Positions 50,290-58,699 are shown, counted from the first letter of the stretch. The stretch is DNA of 64,000 nt from Comamonas sp. lk (GCF_900564145.1 NZ_UOOB01000002.1:124001-188000); one strand, 5' to 3'. Made by a program: numbers and translations. Notes: generated by a model not told the origin, from the letters alone.

Positions 50290-52224
50290 ATGCCAGTTGC
50301 CTATTCGAACGTATACCTTCAATCTGCCGGCATGTTTTTGCCTGGCGCCCCGGTGGACAACGTCGGCATGGATGCGTTCGTTGCACCGCTGAACCGCATC
50401 TCCGAACGCATCAAACGCCGCATTCTGGCGGAAAACGGCATTCAGAGTCGCTACTACGCCATAGACGGCGAAGGCCATACCGTGGTCAGCAACACGCAGA
50501 TGGCGGCCGGCGCCATTGATGACACCCTGAGGCTGGCGGGCAAGACACTGGCCGATATCGGCTATCTGTCCAGCGGCTCCTCGGGCGGCGATGCCCTGAT
50601 GCCTGGCTTTGCCAGCATGATTCAGGGCGAAATGGCTGCACCGCCCATGGAGACCCTGTCCGTGCACGGCGTCTGCGCGGCCAGCGTGGGTGCCATGCAA
50701 GCGGCGGCCATGGCGGTGGAAAGCGGTGCCCATCGCCTGGCCCTGTCGGTGGCCAGCGAAATGCCTTCGCGGCTTTTCAAGCGCTCGCGCTTTGCCGCTC
50801 AAGGCTATGACACGGACTTCGATGCCCACTTTCTGCGCTGGATGCTCTCGGACGGCGCCGGCGCCGTGCTGCTGGGCGGCCCCAAGGCCTTGCCCCAGGC
50901 CAACGGTCTGCGCCTGAAGCTCAAATGGACCCACCAGCGCAGCTTTGCAGGCGACTATCCGGTGTGCATGCAGCTGGGCATGACGGCAGACCGCAGCAAA
51001 AGCCATCTGGACTTTCCCGCCTGGAGCGATGCGGAAGCTGCCGGAGCGCTTTCTCTGCGCCAGGACATTCGTCTGCTGCCGCACCTGTTTGATGTCTGCA
51101 TTCATGAATATGCCGACCTGGCCCACAAAGGCTGGGTGCCCGAACGCGGCATCGATCACTTTCTCTGCCATTACTCGTCCGAGCGCTTTATTCCCGTCGT
51201 CGATGACTTGCTCAACAAGGCCCAGCTGGCCATTCCGCGTGAGCGCTGGTGGAGCAATCTGGCCTGGCGCGGCAACACCGGTGCGGCGTCCATCTTCATC
51301 ATGCTGTCGGAGTTTCTGCAGAAGGAAGGATCGCGCCTGAAGGCCGGGGATACGGTGCTGTGCTTCATCCCCGAATCGGGCCGCTTCACCGCCGGCTATA
51401 TGCTATGGGAAGTAGAGCATGATGCGCAGATAGAAAAAGCGCCACAGGCCTTTTCTGCTCAAAAACCAGCCCCATCGAACGCGCTTGCCGACGATGCCCT
51501 GCCCGATGTGTCCAGCATCGCGCCACCCCACGACCCTGACACAGCGCCCAGCGCTCTTGCTCCGCTGCTGACCGAGCTGGCCAGCATCTGGCAGGACTAT
51601 CGCTCCCGCGTCTGGCGCACGCCCTTGTTGCATCGCATCCGCAGCCGCCAGCTGCAAAGCGCCGACTATGTGCGCTGGATGAGCCACTGGATTCCCCAGG
51701 TGCGCGAAGGCAGTCTGTGGATGCGTGAAGGCGCAGCATCGCTGACCGGCGACTACGCCGCTCTGGCCTCCTTGATTGATCTGCATGCGGGCGAGGAACA
51801 GAACGACTTTAAGATTTTGCACAGCGACTATCTGAAAGCCGGCGGCACCGAAACCGATATCACCCGACTGCGCCGCAACCCCGGCGGCGAGGCGCTGAAC
51901 GCCTATCTGCACGGGCTGGCAGCCACGCCCAACCCCATCGGTCTGCTGGGTGCCATCTACATCATCGAGGGCACGGGCCAGCGCATTGTGCCCAGCCTGC
52001 TGCCGCTGCTGCGCGCCGCCCTGCCCCTGCCTCCGGATGCCTTCCGCTTTCTCGAATACCACGGAGCGAACGACGAGCACCATCTGGACCGCTGGCTGAT
52101 GGCCGTGCAGATGGCCCTGGAACTCGATAGCACCGCCACGGCCCAGCAAGCCATTTTGCAGACCGCACGCAACACGGCAGCCATGTATCTCATGCAGTTC
52201 CAGCATGTCATGCCAGAACAATAA
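50290..52224 (+). CDS. KAS III-like synthase fused to a haem-oxygenase-like (diiron) domain
   Basis: A 644-residue two-domain enzyme. Residues about 5-375 are a thiolase-fold ketoacyl-ACP synthase III: Cys129 in SVHGVCAASVGAM, His294 in HYSSERF and Asn329 in WRGNTGAAS form an intact Cys-His-Asn triad. Residues about 375-425 are an Ala/Pro/Asp linker. Residues about 425-640 are an all-helical haem-oxygenase-like domain of the iron-containing redox type; possible metal ligands are H499 and E502/E503 (LHAGEEQ), E560 (YIIEG) and H591/D595/H597/H598 (HGANDEHH). Members of this fold include UndA and other diiron oxidases. The natural reading is condensation of an acyl chain followed by oxidation. 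The product is unknown. Confidence 0.8.
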   Translation: MPVAYSNVYLQSAGMFLPGAPVDNVGMDAFVAPLNRISERIKRRILAENGIQSRYYAIDGEGHTVVSNTQMAAGAIDDTLRLAGKTLADIGYLSSGSSGGDALMPGFASMIQGEMAAPPMETLSVHGVCAASVGAMQAAAMAVESGAHRLALSVASEMPSRLFKRSRFAAQGYDTDFDAHFLRWMLSDGAGAVLLGGPKALPQANGLRLKLKWTHQRSFAGDYPVCMQLGMTADRSKSHLDFPAWSDAEAAGALSLRQDIRLLPHLFDVCIHEYADLAHKGWVPERGIDHFLCHYSSERFIPVVDDLLNKAQLAIPRERWWSNLAWRGNTGAASIFIMLSEFLQKEGSRLKAGDTVLCFIPESGRFTAGYMLWEVEHDAQIEKAPQAFSAQKPAPSNALADDALPDVSSIAPPHDPDTAPSALAPLLTELASIWQDYRSRVWRTPLLHRIRSRQLQSADYVRWMSHWIPQVREGSLWMREGAASLTGDYAALASLIDLHAGEEQNDFKILHSDYLKAGGTETDITRLRRNPGGEALNAYLHGLAATPNPIGLLGAIYIIEGTGQRIVPSLLPLLRAALPLPPDAFRFLEYHGANDEHHLDRWLMAVQMALELDSTATAQQAILQTARNTAAMYLMQFQHVMPEQ

Positions 52225-52236
52225 GGGGGAGAGCGC

Positions 52237-53184
52237 ATGAAAAACGAATACACCGATCACGACTGGGACGAGCGCGACCCCAGCCCCTGGCTGGCCCTCT
52301 ATCTGGACCAGAGCACGCCCTTGCCCGACGAAGTGAAGGCCGCCTGGCTGCGCGACTGCAGCAGCGGCTCGCGCCAGTTCTTTCTGCCCATGATCCGGCC
52401 CATGGCGCGGCTGTCCATGATGGTCATCCAGGTGCTCAAGGTCTTTTTACCCAAGCGCTGGTCGCACTCCATGCTGCTGCACCGGCTGCTGGCCTTCAGC
52501 ATGAACAAGTTCGTCTCGCCCGAGGCCAACTGGCTCATCATGCGGCACTTTCACCTGGGCTCTCAGGTGCTGCAGTTCGTGGCGGCCAACGCACCCACGC
52601 CCGTCAGCACCTCGCCGCTCACGCCGGTAGAGATTGACGATGTGAAGGACGAGCTGTTCCTGCGCCACGACTTGAATTTGTTCAATTTCGTCATTCGCCT
52701 GAACAAGGCTTTGCGTGCGGAAAACAAGGAACTGGTGCCCGTGGCCGAGCCCGATTTTTCCATGATCCACAACCCGGATCTGCAGCTTGCAGATATGCCG
52801 CGCGGCAAGCTCAATCTGCTGGATCTGCAAAGCGCCATCGAAATCTACACCCCGGTCTATCAGCTGCTGCTGACCGACAACGATTTCTGGCGGGCCAGCA
52901 ACTCGCTGCAGCTGGACGAGACCGTGGCCATTTACTGCGCCAAGATTCTGGCCTCGCCCGAGCATCTGGTGCTGCTCAACAACAAGCACCCCATGGTGCC
53001 GCTTTCCACGCTGTATGCGGCCTACCGCCTGGTGCTGCACGGACTGTCCACCGAGATGCTGCACTCGCTCTTGATGCGCATGGCCAGCGGCGAGCTGCCC
53101 ATTCCCGCGCGCGAGCTGGCCAGGCGGCAGCAAGCCTCCAATGCGGCGACGGATCAGCCAGACCCGGCAGCCCAGGCGCGTTGA
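52237..53184 (+). CDS. Unknown protein of the lipid-modification operon
   Basis: A 315-residue protein I cannot assign with confidence; some relatives may carry a DUF6999 label. It opens with an acidic MKNEYTDHDWDERDPSPWLALYLDQSTPLPDEV lead (in parts), has a hydrophobic segment at about 54-70 (PMARLSMMVIQVLKVFLP), then mixed helices with SNS and HLGSQVLQF. A conserved-looking HPMVPLSTLYAAYRLVLHGL stretch lies near 255. A good Shine-Dalgarno (GGGGGAG) is 7 bp before the ATG, 12 bp after the KAS III gene. Conservation with that gene is expected and its role is probably in the same pathway. Confidence 0.7.
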   Translation: MKNEYTDHDWDERDPSPWLALYLDQSTPLPDEVKAAWLRDCSSGSRQFFLPMIRPMARLSMMVIQVLKVFLPKRWSHSMLLHRLLAFSMNKFVSPEANWLIMRHFHLGSQVLQFVAANAPTPVSTSPLTPVEIDDVKDELFLRHDLNLFNFVIRLNKALRAENKELVPVAEPDFSMIHNPDLQLADMPRGKLNLLDLQSAIEIYTPVYQLLLTDNDFWRASNSLQLDETVAIYCAKILASPEHLVLLNNKHPMVPLSTLYAAYRLVLHGLSTEMLHSLLMRMASGELPIPARELARRQQASNAATDQPDPAAQAR

Positions 53185-53192
53185 GAGGCTGC

Positions 53193-53798
53193 TTACTGGA
53201 GCAAGGCCTTCACGTCCTGCACCAGCACCTGGGGGCCGGAGCCATAGCGCTCGTAGACGCGCAGACGGCCTTGCGTGTCATACAGATAGGTGCCGGCTGA
53301 GTGGTCCAGCGTGTAGCTGCCCTCCACCTTGCCCGGTACTTTCTTGTAATAGAACTTGAAGTCCTTGACCACGGCGGCCACCTCCTCGGGGGTTCCGCGC
53401 AGGCCCACAAAGCTGTCGTCAAAATTGGCCAGATAGGCCTTGAGTACCTCGGGCGTATCCCGCTCCGGATCCAGTGTGACAAAGATGGCCTGCAGCCGGT
53501 TCGCATCGGCGCCCAGGGCCTGTTTGACTTCCACCAGCTCCTGCAAGGTGGTGGGGCAGACATCGGGGCACTGCGTATAACCGAAGAACACGGCAATCAC
53601 CTTGCCTGAAAAATCCTTGAGGCTGCGGCGCTGTCCGTTCACATCGGTCAAGGGAATGTCCTTGGCGTATTCGGCCCCCGTCACATCCACGCCCTGAAAT
53701 GCGAGCGGGGTGTTCTTGTTGCAGGCCGTCAGTGTGAAAGCGGCCGTGGCGGCCAGTGTTGCTGCGCCCAGTGCACGCAATGCGCCTCGTTTGTCCAT
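53193..53798 (-). CDS. SCO-family copper chaperone for cytochrome oxidase
   Basis: A 201-residue thioredoxin-fold lipoprotein. The lipobox LTAC ends at Cys26. Copper-binding residues are C77 and C81 in CPDVC and H166 in YTLDHSAGT. SCO proteins load CuA of subunit II. It is the last gene of the cytochrome-oxidase operon, 6 bp after ctaB. The 3' end lies 8 bp from the stop of the convergent lipid operon. Confidence 0.92.
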   Translation of the reverse strand: MDKRGALRALGAATLAATAAFTLTACNKNTPLAFQGVDVTGAEYAKDIPLTDVNGQRRSLKDFSGKVIAVFFGYTQCPDVCPTTLQELVEVKQALGADANRLQAIFVTLDPERDTPEVLKAYLANFDDSFVGLRGTPEEVAAVVKDFKFYYKKVPGKVEGSYTLDHSAGTYLYDTQGRLRVYERYGSGPQVLVQDVKALLQ

Positions 53799-53804
53799 GG
53801 TGAT

Positions 53805-54737
53805 TCAGACTAGGTAGTGATCCACCAGCAAGGCCGCAAACAGCAGGCTCAGATGGATCAGGGAAAAGCGAAAAGTCTTTCGCGCCAGCGCATCCGAATA
53901 GTTGCGCAACAAGGCCCAACCATAACCGCAAAAGCCCAACCCCAGCACCACTGCGGCAAAGAGGTAGAGCGGGCCGCTCATGCCCACCACATAGGGCAGC
54001 AGCGTGGCTGCCAGCAGCACCACCGTGTAGAGAAACACCTGCAGCCGCGTAAAAGCATTGCCGTGGGTGACAGGCAGCATGGGCAGACCCGCGCGCCGGT
54101 AGTCCTCCACCCGGTACAGCGCCAGCGCCCAGAAGTGCGGCGGCGTCCACAGAAAGATGATGAGAAACAGCAGCAGCGCCTCGTGCCCCACCTGCCCCGT
54201 CATGGCGGCCCAGCCCAGCACCGGCGGCATGGCGCCGGACGCGCCGCCGATCACGATGTTCTGCGGCGTCAGCGGCTTGAGCACCAGGGTGTAGATGACG
54301 GCATAGCCCACGAAGGTGGCCAGCGTCAGCCACAGCGTCAAGGCATTCACCGCCAGCAGCAAAATGGCGGCCCCGGCGGCGCACAGCAGCGTCGAGAACA
54401 CCAGCGCCTGCCGCTGCGTCAGCTCGCCGCTCGCCGTGGGGCGCCAGGCCGTGCGCTTCATACGCGCATCGATGCCGCGTTCCACCAGGCAGTTGAACGC
54501 CGCTGCGGCCGCCGCCACCAGCCAGATACCGATGCAGGCCAGCAGCATCTGCCGCCAGCTCTGCCAGCCAGGCACGCCGGGCACGGCCAGCACCATGCCG
54601 ATGAAGGCACAGAACACGATCAGCTGCACCACGCGCGGCTTGGTCAGGGCGTAGTACTGGGCCCAGACCGATGTGGCGGCAGTCGCCGCTGCCGGAGTTT
54701 GAGGCGCCGATGCCTGTGGCGCTGTCTGTGCTTGCAT
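53805..54737 (-). CDS. ctaB: Haem O synthase (protohaem IX farnesyltransferase)
   Basis: A 310-residue UbiA-family membrane prenyltransferase that adds a farnesyl group to protohaem IX. Motifs are [45 protein letters not shown] and [18 protein letters not shown]. About nine helices. Met 54737 was chosen with AGGGAG upstream; the frame continues to 54782 and that start is possible. It is in the operon with SURF1 and SCO, as in many Betaproteobacteria. Confidence 0.93.
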   Translation of the reverse strand: MQAQTAPQASAPQTPAAATAATSVWAQYYALTKPRVVQLIVFCAFIGMVLAVPGVPGWQSWRQMLLACIGIWLVAAAAAAFNCLVERGIDARMKRTAWRPTASGELTQRQALVFSTLLCAAGAAILLLAVNALTLWLTLATFVGYAVIYTLVLKPLTPQNIVIGGASGAMPPVLGWAAMTGQVGHEALLLFLIIFLWTPPHFWALALYRVEDYRRAGLPMLPVTHGNAFTRLQVFLYTVVLLAATLLPYVVGMSGPLYLFAAVVLGLGFCGYGWALLRNYSDALARKTFRFSLIHLSLLFAALLVDHYLV

Positions 54738-54782
54738 ACCGCGACTCCCTATGGCATTGCGCTGCGCTACGAAACTCTCCAA

Positions 54783-54825
54783 TTCATAGCATCTAGCGCT
54801 TTATCAATAAGCGCTGCAGCGTTGT
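54783..54825. repeat. Dispersed AGCGCTT hairpin element
   Basis: TCATAGCATCTAGCGCTTTATCAATAAGCGCTGC: AGCGCTT and AAGCGCT form a 7-bp stem around TATCAAT. It lies between the SCO/ctaB part and the upstream gene of the oxidase operon, where an RNA hairpin would be transcribed. Confidence 0.5.
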
Positions 54826-54837
54826 TTCATTCAAATT

Positions 54838-55488
54838 TCAGGGTTTGACTTCCGGGCGGCCTGCCTCATCCCATGAGGAAGATGCGCGCAGCAAGCGCTC
54901 CAGATCGCGCTTGGCCTTGCCGGCATTGGCCTGATCCAGATCGGCAGGAAAGCGCATCATCCAATGGCCTTGCGGGTCCACCACATACAGGTGATCTTCC
55001 AGCGCATGGCCCGCGGCAGGCTTCAGCCATTGCGCAATGGAAGCCTGGGGCAGGCGCAGCACCGTGGCCTGCGCCAGCCCCGGCTCAATCCGGTCCGGCA
55101 CCGGCTGCTCGTCCTTGATGAGCCAGACCCAGTCGAGCCGGTCTTTTTCCTTGCCCAGGGTCTCGCGCAGCTGGCGTTGCAGATAGAGATGGCTCTCGCA
55201 GCGCTCGCCGCAGTCGCCGCTGGCGGTGCTGACCAGCAGCCACTGGCCTTTGAGCTGGCTCAGCGGCACGGAGCGGCCATCCAGGGTCTGCGCCTGCGCC
55301 TCGGGCAGCACCGGCTGCTCGGCAATCAGTTCGCCAAAGCTGCGCTGCTGCGTGGGCCGCAGCACGTAGTAAGTGAAGTAAGAGGCCACCACCGGTGCAG
55401 CACACACGGCCAGCACGGCCAGCATCTTCCAGCGCCCGCCGCTGCGCGCGCTGCTTTGCTCGGGGCTGGGCAGGCTGTGCACGGTCAT
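54838..55488 (-). CDS. Unknown membrane-anchored thioredoxin-fold-like protein of the cox operon
   Basis: A 216-residue protein with one membrane helix at about 22-42, then a periplasmic segment resembling SCO/thioredoxin-fold assembly proteins: TLDGRSVPLSQLKGQWLLVSTASGDCGERCE with a C-x3-C, and a C-terminal YVVDPQGHWMMRF. It is present in the cox operons of many Burkholderiales, where it is annotated as a cytochrome-oxidase assembly membrane protein; the precise role is unknown. The Met at 55488 was chosen; earlier Met codons at 55626 and 55563 overlap SURF1. Confidence 0.72.
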   Translation of the reverse strand: MTVHSLPSPEQSSARSGGRWKMLAVLAVCAAPVVASYFTYYVLRPTQQRSFGELIAEQPVLPEAQAQTLDGRSVPLSQLKGQWLLVSTASGDCGERCESHLYLQRQLRETLGKEKDRLDWVWLIKDEQPVPDRIEPGLAQATVLRLPQASIAQWLKPAAGHALEDHLYVVDPQGHWMMRFPADLDQANAGKAKRDLERLLRASSSWDEAGRPEVKP

Positions 55489-55525
55489 GGCAAGCAGCCC
55501 ATGGTCCGGTGCATCGGTGCTGGAA

Positions 55526-56410
55526 TCAGCCGGACTTGCAGGACGCTGCGCCTGAGCATGCATCGCCGGCAGGGCGGCGGAGGAAGAAGCGTCGCACGAG
55601 TTGAAACCAGACATAGAGCAGCACAATCAAGAGACACAAGCCGAACCATTGAAATGCATAGCCGTAGTGCTTTTGCACTCCGGCATTGATCACCGGCCAG
55701 TCGCGCAGCAAGCCATCGCCGGCCGTACCTTGGCCGGCCGCGCCTTCGCTGGCCGCGCCAGTCTGCAGAATGCTCAGACCCAGCAGCGGCAAGCCGCTTT
55801 GCTGTGCCCAGGCCGGAATGTCTGCATTTTGTCGGATACGCGACTTTTGCCCATCAGGGTCTGCCCCGTTCTGCGCACCTGCGCTCAAACGCGTGTTTTC
55901 CAGCTCCATGAGCTTGGAGGGCGGAGCCTCCAGCCGTCCCTCAATCATCACCAGCCCTGCAGGCGTTGGTACGGGCGGCAGCAAGGTTCGATCCATGAAG
56001 TTGCGCGGAACCCAGCCCCGCTGCACGACGACGACCACTGCATCATCGGGCGCGCTCAGCTGCAGCGGCGTGAGCACAAAAAAACCCGGCCGGCCCTGCA
56101 TCTGCCGGTTGTCCAGATAAATGGTTTCCTGGGCCAGCCAGCGGCCCTGCAATTGCACCGGCCTGTGCAACAGCTCTTGCATCTGCTGCGCCGCGATGGG
56201 CTGCGATGCGGCGGGCACATGGGCCGCCAGCTGCGCGCCATGCCAGGGAGCCAGCGCCTGCTGCCTGGCAATGGAGTCGGTCAACGCCTGTTTTTGCGCT
56301 GCTCGGTCCAGCTGCCAGAACCCCAGGCCAGCCGTCAACGCCGCCGCTGCGACGGCCGCCACCGTGATCAGTACAAACCGCCAGAGGTCTGGAATTCGGG
56401 AAGATCGCAC
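55526..56410 (-). CDS. SURF1-family cytochrome oxidase assembly protein
   Basis: A 294-residue protein with two membrane helices (about 10-33 and 262-284) around a periplasmic SURF1 domain: GFWQLDRAAQKQ, RPVQLQGRWLAQETIYLDNRQMQGRPGFFVLTPL (in parts), VVVQRGWVPRNF and EGRLEAPPSKLMELEN. Shy1/SURF1 helps insert haem a in subunit I. A GTG at 56410 was chosen as start (a GTG at 56422 is the other option). Its start overlaps the divergent DUF2909 gene, at 15 bp or less. Confidence 0.88.
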   Translation of the reverse strand: MRSSRIPDLWRFVLITVAAVAAAALTAGLGFWQLDRAAQKQALTDSIARQQALAPWHGAQLAAHVPAASQPIAAQQMQELLHRPVQLQGRWLAQETIYLDNRQMQGRPGFFVLTPLQLSAPDDAVVVVVQRGWVPRNFMDRTLLPPVPTPAGLVMIEGRLEAPPSKLMELENTRLSAGAQNGADPDGQKSRIRQNADIPAWAQQSGLPLLGLSILQTGAASEGAAGQGTAGDGLLRDWPVINAGVQKHYGYAFQWFGLCLLIVLLYVWFQLVRRFFLRRPAGDACSGAASCKSG

Positions 56411-56425
56411 CAGATAATCCACTTC

Positions 56426-56668
56426 ATGAAATTCATCATCATTCTCGCTTTTCTGGCCATTTTGGCCAGCCTGGGAAGCGCCCTGTTCTTCATGATGCGC
56501 AAAGGTGATGACAGCCGTGACAGCGAGGCCGACGATGCCCTGCGCCGTCGCAAAATGTTCCGCGCCCTGGCCTGGCGCGTGGCGCTTTCCATCACGCTGT
56601 TCGTCTGCATTCTGCTGGCCGCCAAGCTGGGCTATATCCAGCCCACGGGCTGGCAGCCGGGTCAATGA
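56426..56668 (+). CDS. DUF2909 small membrane protein
   Basis: An 80-residue protein with two membrane helices (KFIIILAFLAILASLGSALFF and WRVALSITLFVCILLAAKLGYI, in parts) and a charged loop, MRKGDDSRDSEADDALRRRK. It is the twin-transmembrane/DUF2909 family, usually beside cox genes in Burkholderiales. It runs against the direction of the cox operon. Role unknown. Confidence 0.8.
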   Translation: MKFIIILAFLAILASLGSALFFMMRKGDDSRDSEADDALRRRKMFRALAWRVALSITLFVCILLAAKLGYIQPTGWQPGQ

Positions 56669-56683
56669 CTCGCTAGCAAAAAG

Positions 56684-56763
56684 AAAGCGCCTTGCGCTTG
56701 TCTATTCCTGTTTCTGGCGTCAAATCATGCCAAAAACCTTGAATGACAGGCGCAAGACGCTTT
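56684..56763. repeat. Long-loop inverted repeat between the DUF2909 and coxC genes
   Basis: AAAGCGCCTTGCGC (56684-56697) and GCGCAAGACGCTTT (56750-56763) are complementary with a single mismatch. The 52-nt loop contains a CAAATCAT stretch. It lies between convergent stops, so it can be a processing or termination structure for both. Related in its AGCGC core to the dispersed elements. Confidence 0.55.
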
Positions 56764-56776
56764 GAATTAAGGAGCG

Positions 56777-57661
56777 CTACATCCAGTACACCAGGATGTA
56801 GAGGAAGACCCAGACCACGTCCACAAAGTGCCAGTACCAGGCCGCACCTTCGAAGCCGAAATGGTGCTTGTCGGTGAAGTCGCCCTTCATCAGGCGGATG
56901 GTGATGAAGAACAGCATCAGCATGCCCACCAGCACGTGAAAGCCGTGAAAGCCGGTCAGCATGTAGAAGGTGGAGCCGAACACGCCGGAGTTGAGCTTGA
57001 GGTTGTACTCGGTGTACAGGTGGTGGTACTCATAGCCCTGCACGCACAGGAAGATGAAGCCCAACACCACCGTCATCCACATGAAGGCAATGCAGCGCGC
57101 GCGGTGGTTGGCCTGCAGCGCGTGGTGGGCAATCGTCAGCGTCACGCCCGAGCTCATCAGCAGCGCCGTGTTGATGGTGGGCAGCCAGAACGGGCCCACG
57201 GTCTTGAACGGCTCGACAATGTCGGCCGGCGAGGCCGTGGCCCCGGGGCTGACGCTGGGCCATACGGCCTGGAAGTTGGGCCACAGAATTTCATTGGCCA
57301 AGCTGCCCAATGCCGGCACGGAGTGCACACGGGCCCACCACAGGGCGGTGAAGAAGGCGCCAAAGAACATCACCTCCGAGAAGATGAACCAGCTCATGCT
57401 CCAGCGGTAGGACAGATCGATTCTGCGGCTGAACAGACCGGCCTCACTCTCGCGTGCTGCCTCGCGAAACCAGACAAACAGCACGGCCAGCCACCAGACC
57501 AGGCCCACGAACAGGGAGTACATGCCCCATTCATGTCCGTTGATCCAGTTGCCAGCGCCCAGAATCACAAAGAACAGGCCGATCGCCGCCATGACGGGGT
57601 GACTGGACGCTGCTGGCACATAGTAGTAAGGGGTTGCGCCCTGCGGGGTTGCACTCATCAC
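56777..57661 (-). CDS. coxC: Cytochrome c oxidase subunit III
   Basis: A 294-residue membrane protein with seven helices; subunit III stabilises the aa3 oxidase core. Motifs are WSMSWFIFSEVMFFGAFF, PFLLPTINTALLMSSGVTLTIAHHAL-like stretch, FHVLVGMLMLF and the final WYWHFVDVVWVFLYILVYWM. It lies 64 bp after the DUF2970 gene in the cox operon. Confidence 0.94.
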   Translation of the reverse strand: MMSATPQGATPYYYVPAASSHPVMAAIGLFFVILGAGNWINGHEWGMYSLFVGLVWWLAVLFVWFREAARESEAGLFSRRIDLSYRWSMSWFIFSEVMFFGAFFTALWWARVHSVPALGSLANEILWPNFQAVWPSVSPGATASPADIVEPFKTVGPFWLPTINTALLMSSGVTLTIAHHALQANHRARCIAFMWMTVVLGFIFLCVQGYEYHHLYTEYNLKLNSGVFGSTFYMLTGFHGFHVLVGMLMLFFITIRLMKGDFTDKHHFGFEGAAWYWHFVDVVWVFLYILVYWM

Positions 57662-57725
57662 TCTGCTCCTGACACTGTTGATCGTTGTTCTTAACTACCG
57701 TCCACTCACACCCGTTCAGCCAAGG

Positions 57726-57926
57726 CTAAACGACCATATTCACTATCCATATCAACGCTAACACCAAGATAAAGATCGCCACCAGCCCGACGCCGATCAC
57801 ATGCAGCGGGGTGATGCTGGCGAAATCGCGCTCATATTCCTTGCCCTTGCGCACTCCCAGCATGGCCCAGCCCACGGCCACGATGGAGCGAAAAAAACTT
57901 TGCTTTGGCGGCTGCTCTTCGCTCAT
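57726..57926 (-). CDS. DUF2970 small membrane protein
   Basis: A 66-residue protein: an N-terminal cytoplasmic part (FFRSIVAVGWAMLGVRKGKEYERDF) and one C-terminal helix. DUF2970 is found only in cox operons of Burkholderiales, between ctaG and coxC as here; role unknown, probably an assembly or subunit protein. The ATG overlaps the ctaG stop by ATGA, so the two are coupled. Confidence 0.85.
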   Translation of the reverse strand: MSEEQPPKQSFFRSIVAVGWAMLGVRKGKEYERDFASITPLHVIGVGLVAIFILVLALIWIVNMVV

Positions 57927-58555
57927 GAGGCAGGCCTCGCAACAGCTGATGAAACTGGCAGTTGCACCGCAGCCGTGCCCGTTGGCGGCGCAGCAGGCGT
58001 CTTGCCGCCGACTTCAAAGAACGTATAGGACAGGGTGATGGTCTTCACATCCTTGGAGATGCGCGGATCGATCACAAATGCCACCGGCCACTCGCGTTTT
58101 TCGCCAGGGTCCAGCGTGTACTGGGAAAAGCAAAAGCACTCGAGCTTGTTGAAATAAGCCGTGGCCTGGCGTGGCGCATAGCTGGGAATGGCCTGGGCTG
58201 CCATGCGCTTGTCCTGCACGTTCTGAAACTCGTACATGACGGTGGCCAGCTCGCCGGGGTGCACCTTGATGGAGCGCATGGCCGGCTTGAAATCCCAGGG
58301 GCCGCGCGCGTTGGCATCGAACTCCACGGTGATGGTGCGGCTGGTGTCTATCTGCGTATTGGCTGGCACTTTCACATCGCGCCCGGCCGAGCCGCCACCG
58401 GGCACCTGGCGCTCGGAGAGCGACAGAATATTGATGCCGGTCAGCTCGCAGATATGCTTGTAGATGGGAATCAGCACATAGCCGAACGCAAACATGCCCA
58501 GCGCCACCGCTGCCAGCTTGCCCACCATCTTTGCATTTTCCTTGGCGATGCTCAC
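57923..58555 (-). CDS. ctaG: Cytochrome c oxidase assembly protein CtaG (Cox11 type)
   Basis: A 210-residue protein with a short cytoplasmic start, one membrane helix (about residues 13-32) and a periplasmic Cox11 domain. The copper motif CFCFSQ with LEC before it, and the EKREWPVAFVIDP stretch, are diagnostic. It delivers copper to CuB of subunit I. The gene is between the 36-residue protein and DUF2970. Confidence 0.93.
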   Translation of the reverse strand: MSIAKENAKMVGKLAAVALGMFAFGYVLIPIYKHICELTGINILSLSERQVPGGGSAGRDVKVPANTQIDTSRTITVEFDANARGPWDFKPAMRSIKVHPGELATVMYEFQNVQDKRMAAQAIPSYAPRQATAYFNKLECFCFSQYTLDPGEKREWPVAFVIDPRISKDVKTITLSYTFFEVGGKTPAAPPTGTAAVQLPVSSAVARPAS

Positions 58556-58588
58556 CGCATTCTCCCGTGTTGGCAGACCCCGGTCGGG

Positions 58589-58699
58589 TCAGGATATCCA
58601 GGCCATCTTGACCATGAAGCCGAGCAGAAAGACCAGCGCCGTAGACGCCAGAATCAGCCCCAGCCGAACATTGGCCTTGCGCTGCTGTGCGGTTTGCAT
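58589..58699 (-). CDS. 36-residue cytochrome oxidase small assembly protein
   Basis: A short gene in the 161-bp space between ctaD and ctaG. It reads MQTAQQRKANVRLGLILAST and then ALVFLLGFMVKMAWIS: a basic start plus one membrane helix. AAGGAG lies 6 bp before the ATG. Proteins like this are annotated as small assembly proteins in the cox operons of Comamonadaceae; function is inferred from position. Confidence 0.82.
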   Translation of the reverse strand: MQTAQQRKANVRLGLILASTALVFLLGFMVKMAWIS

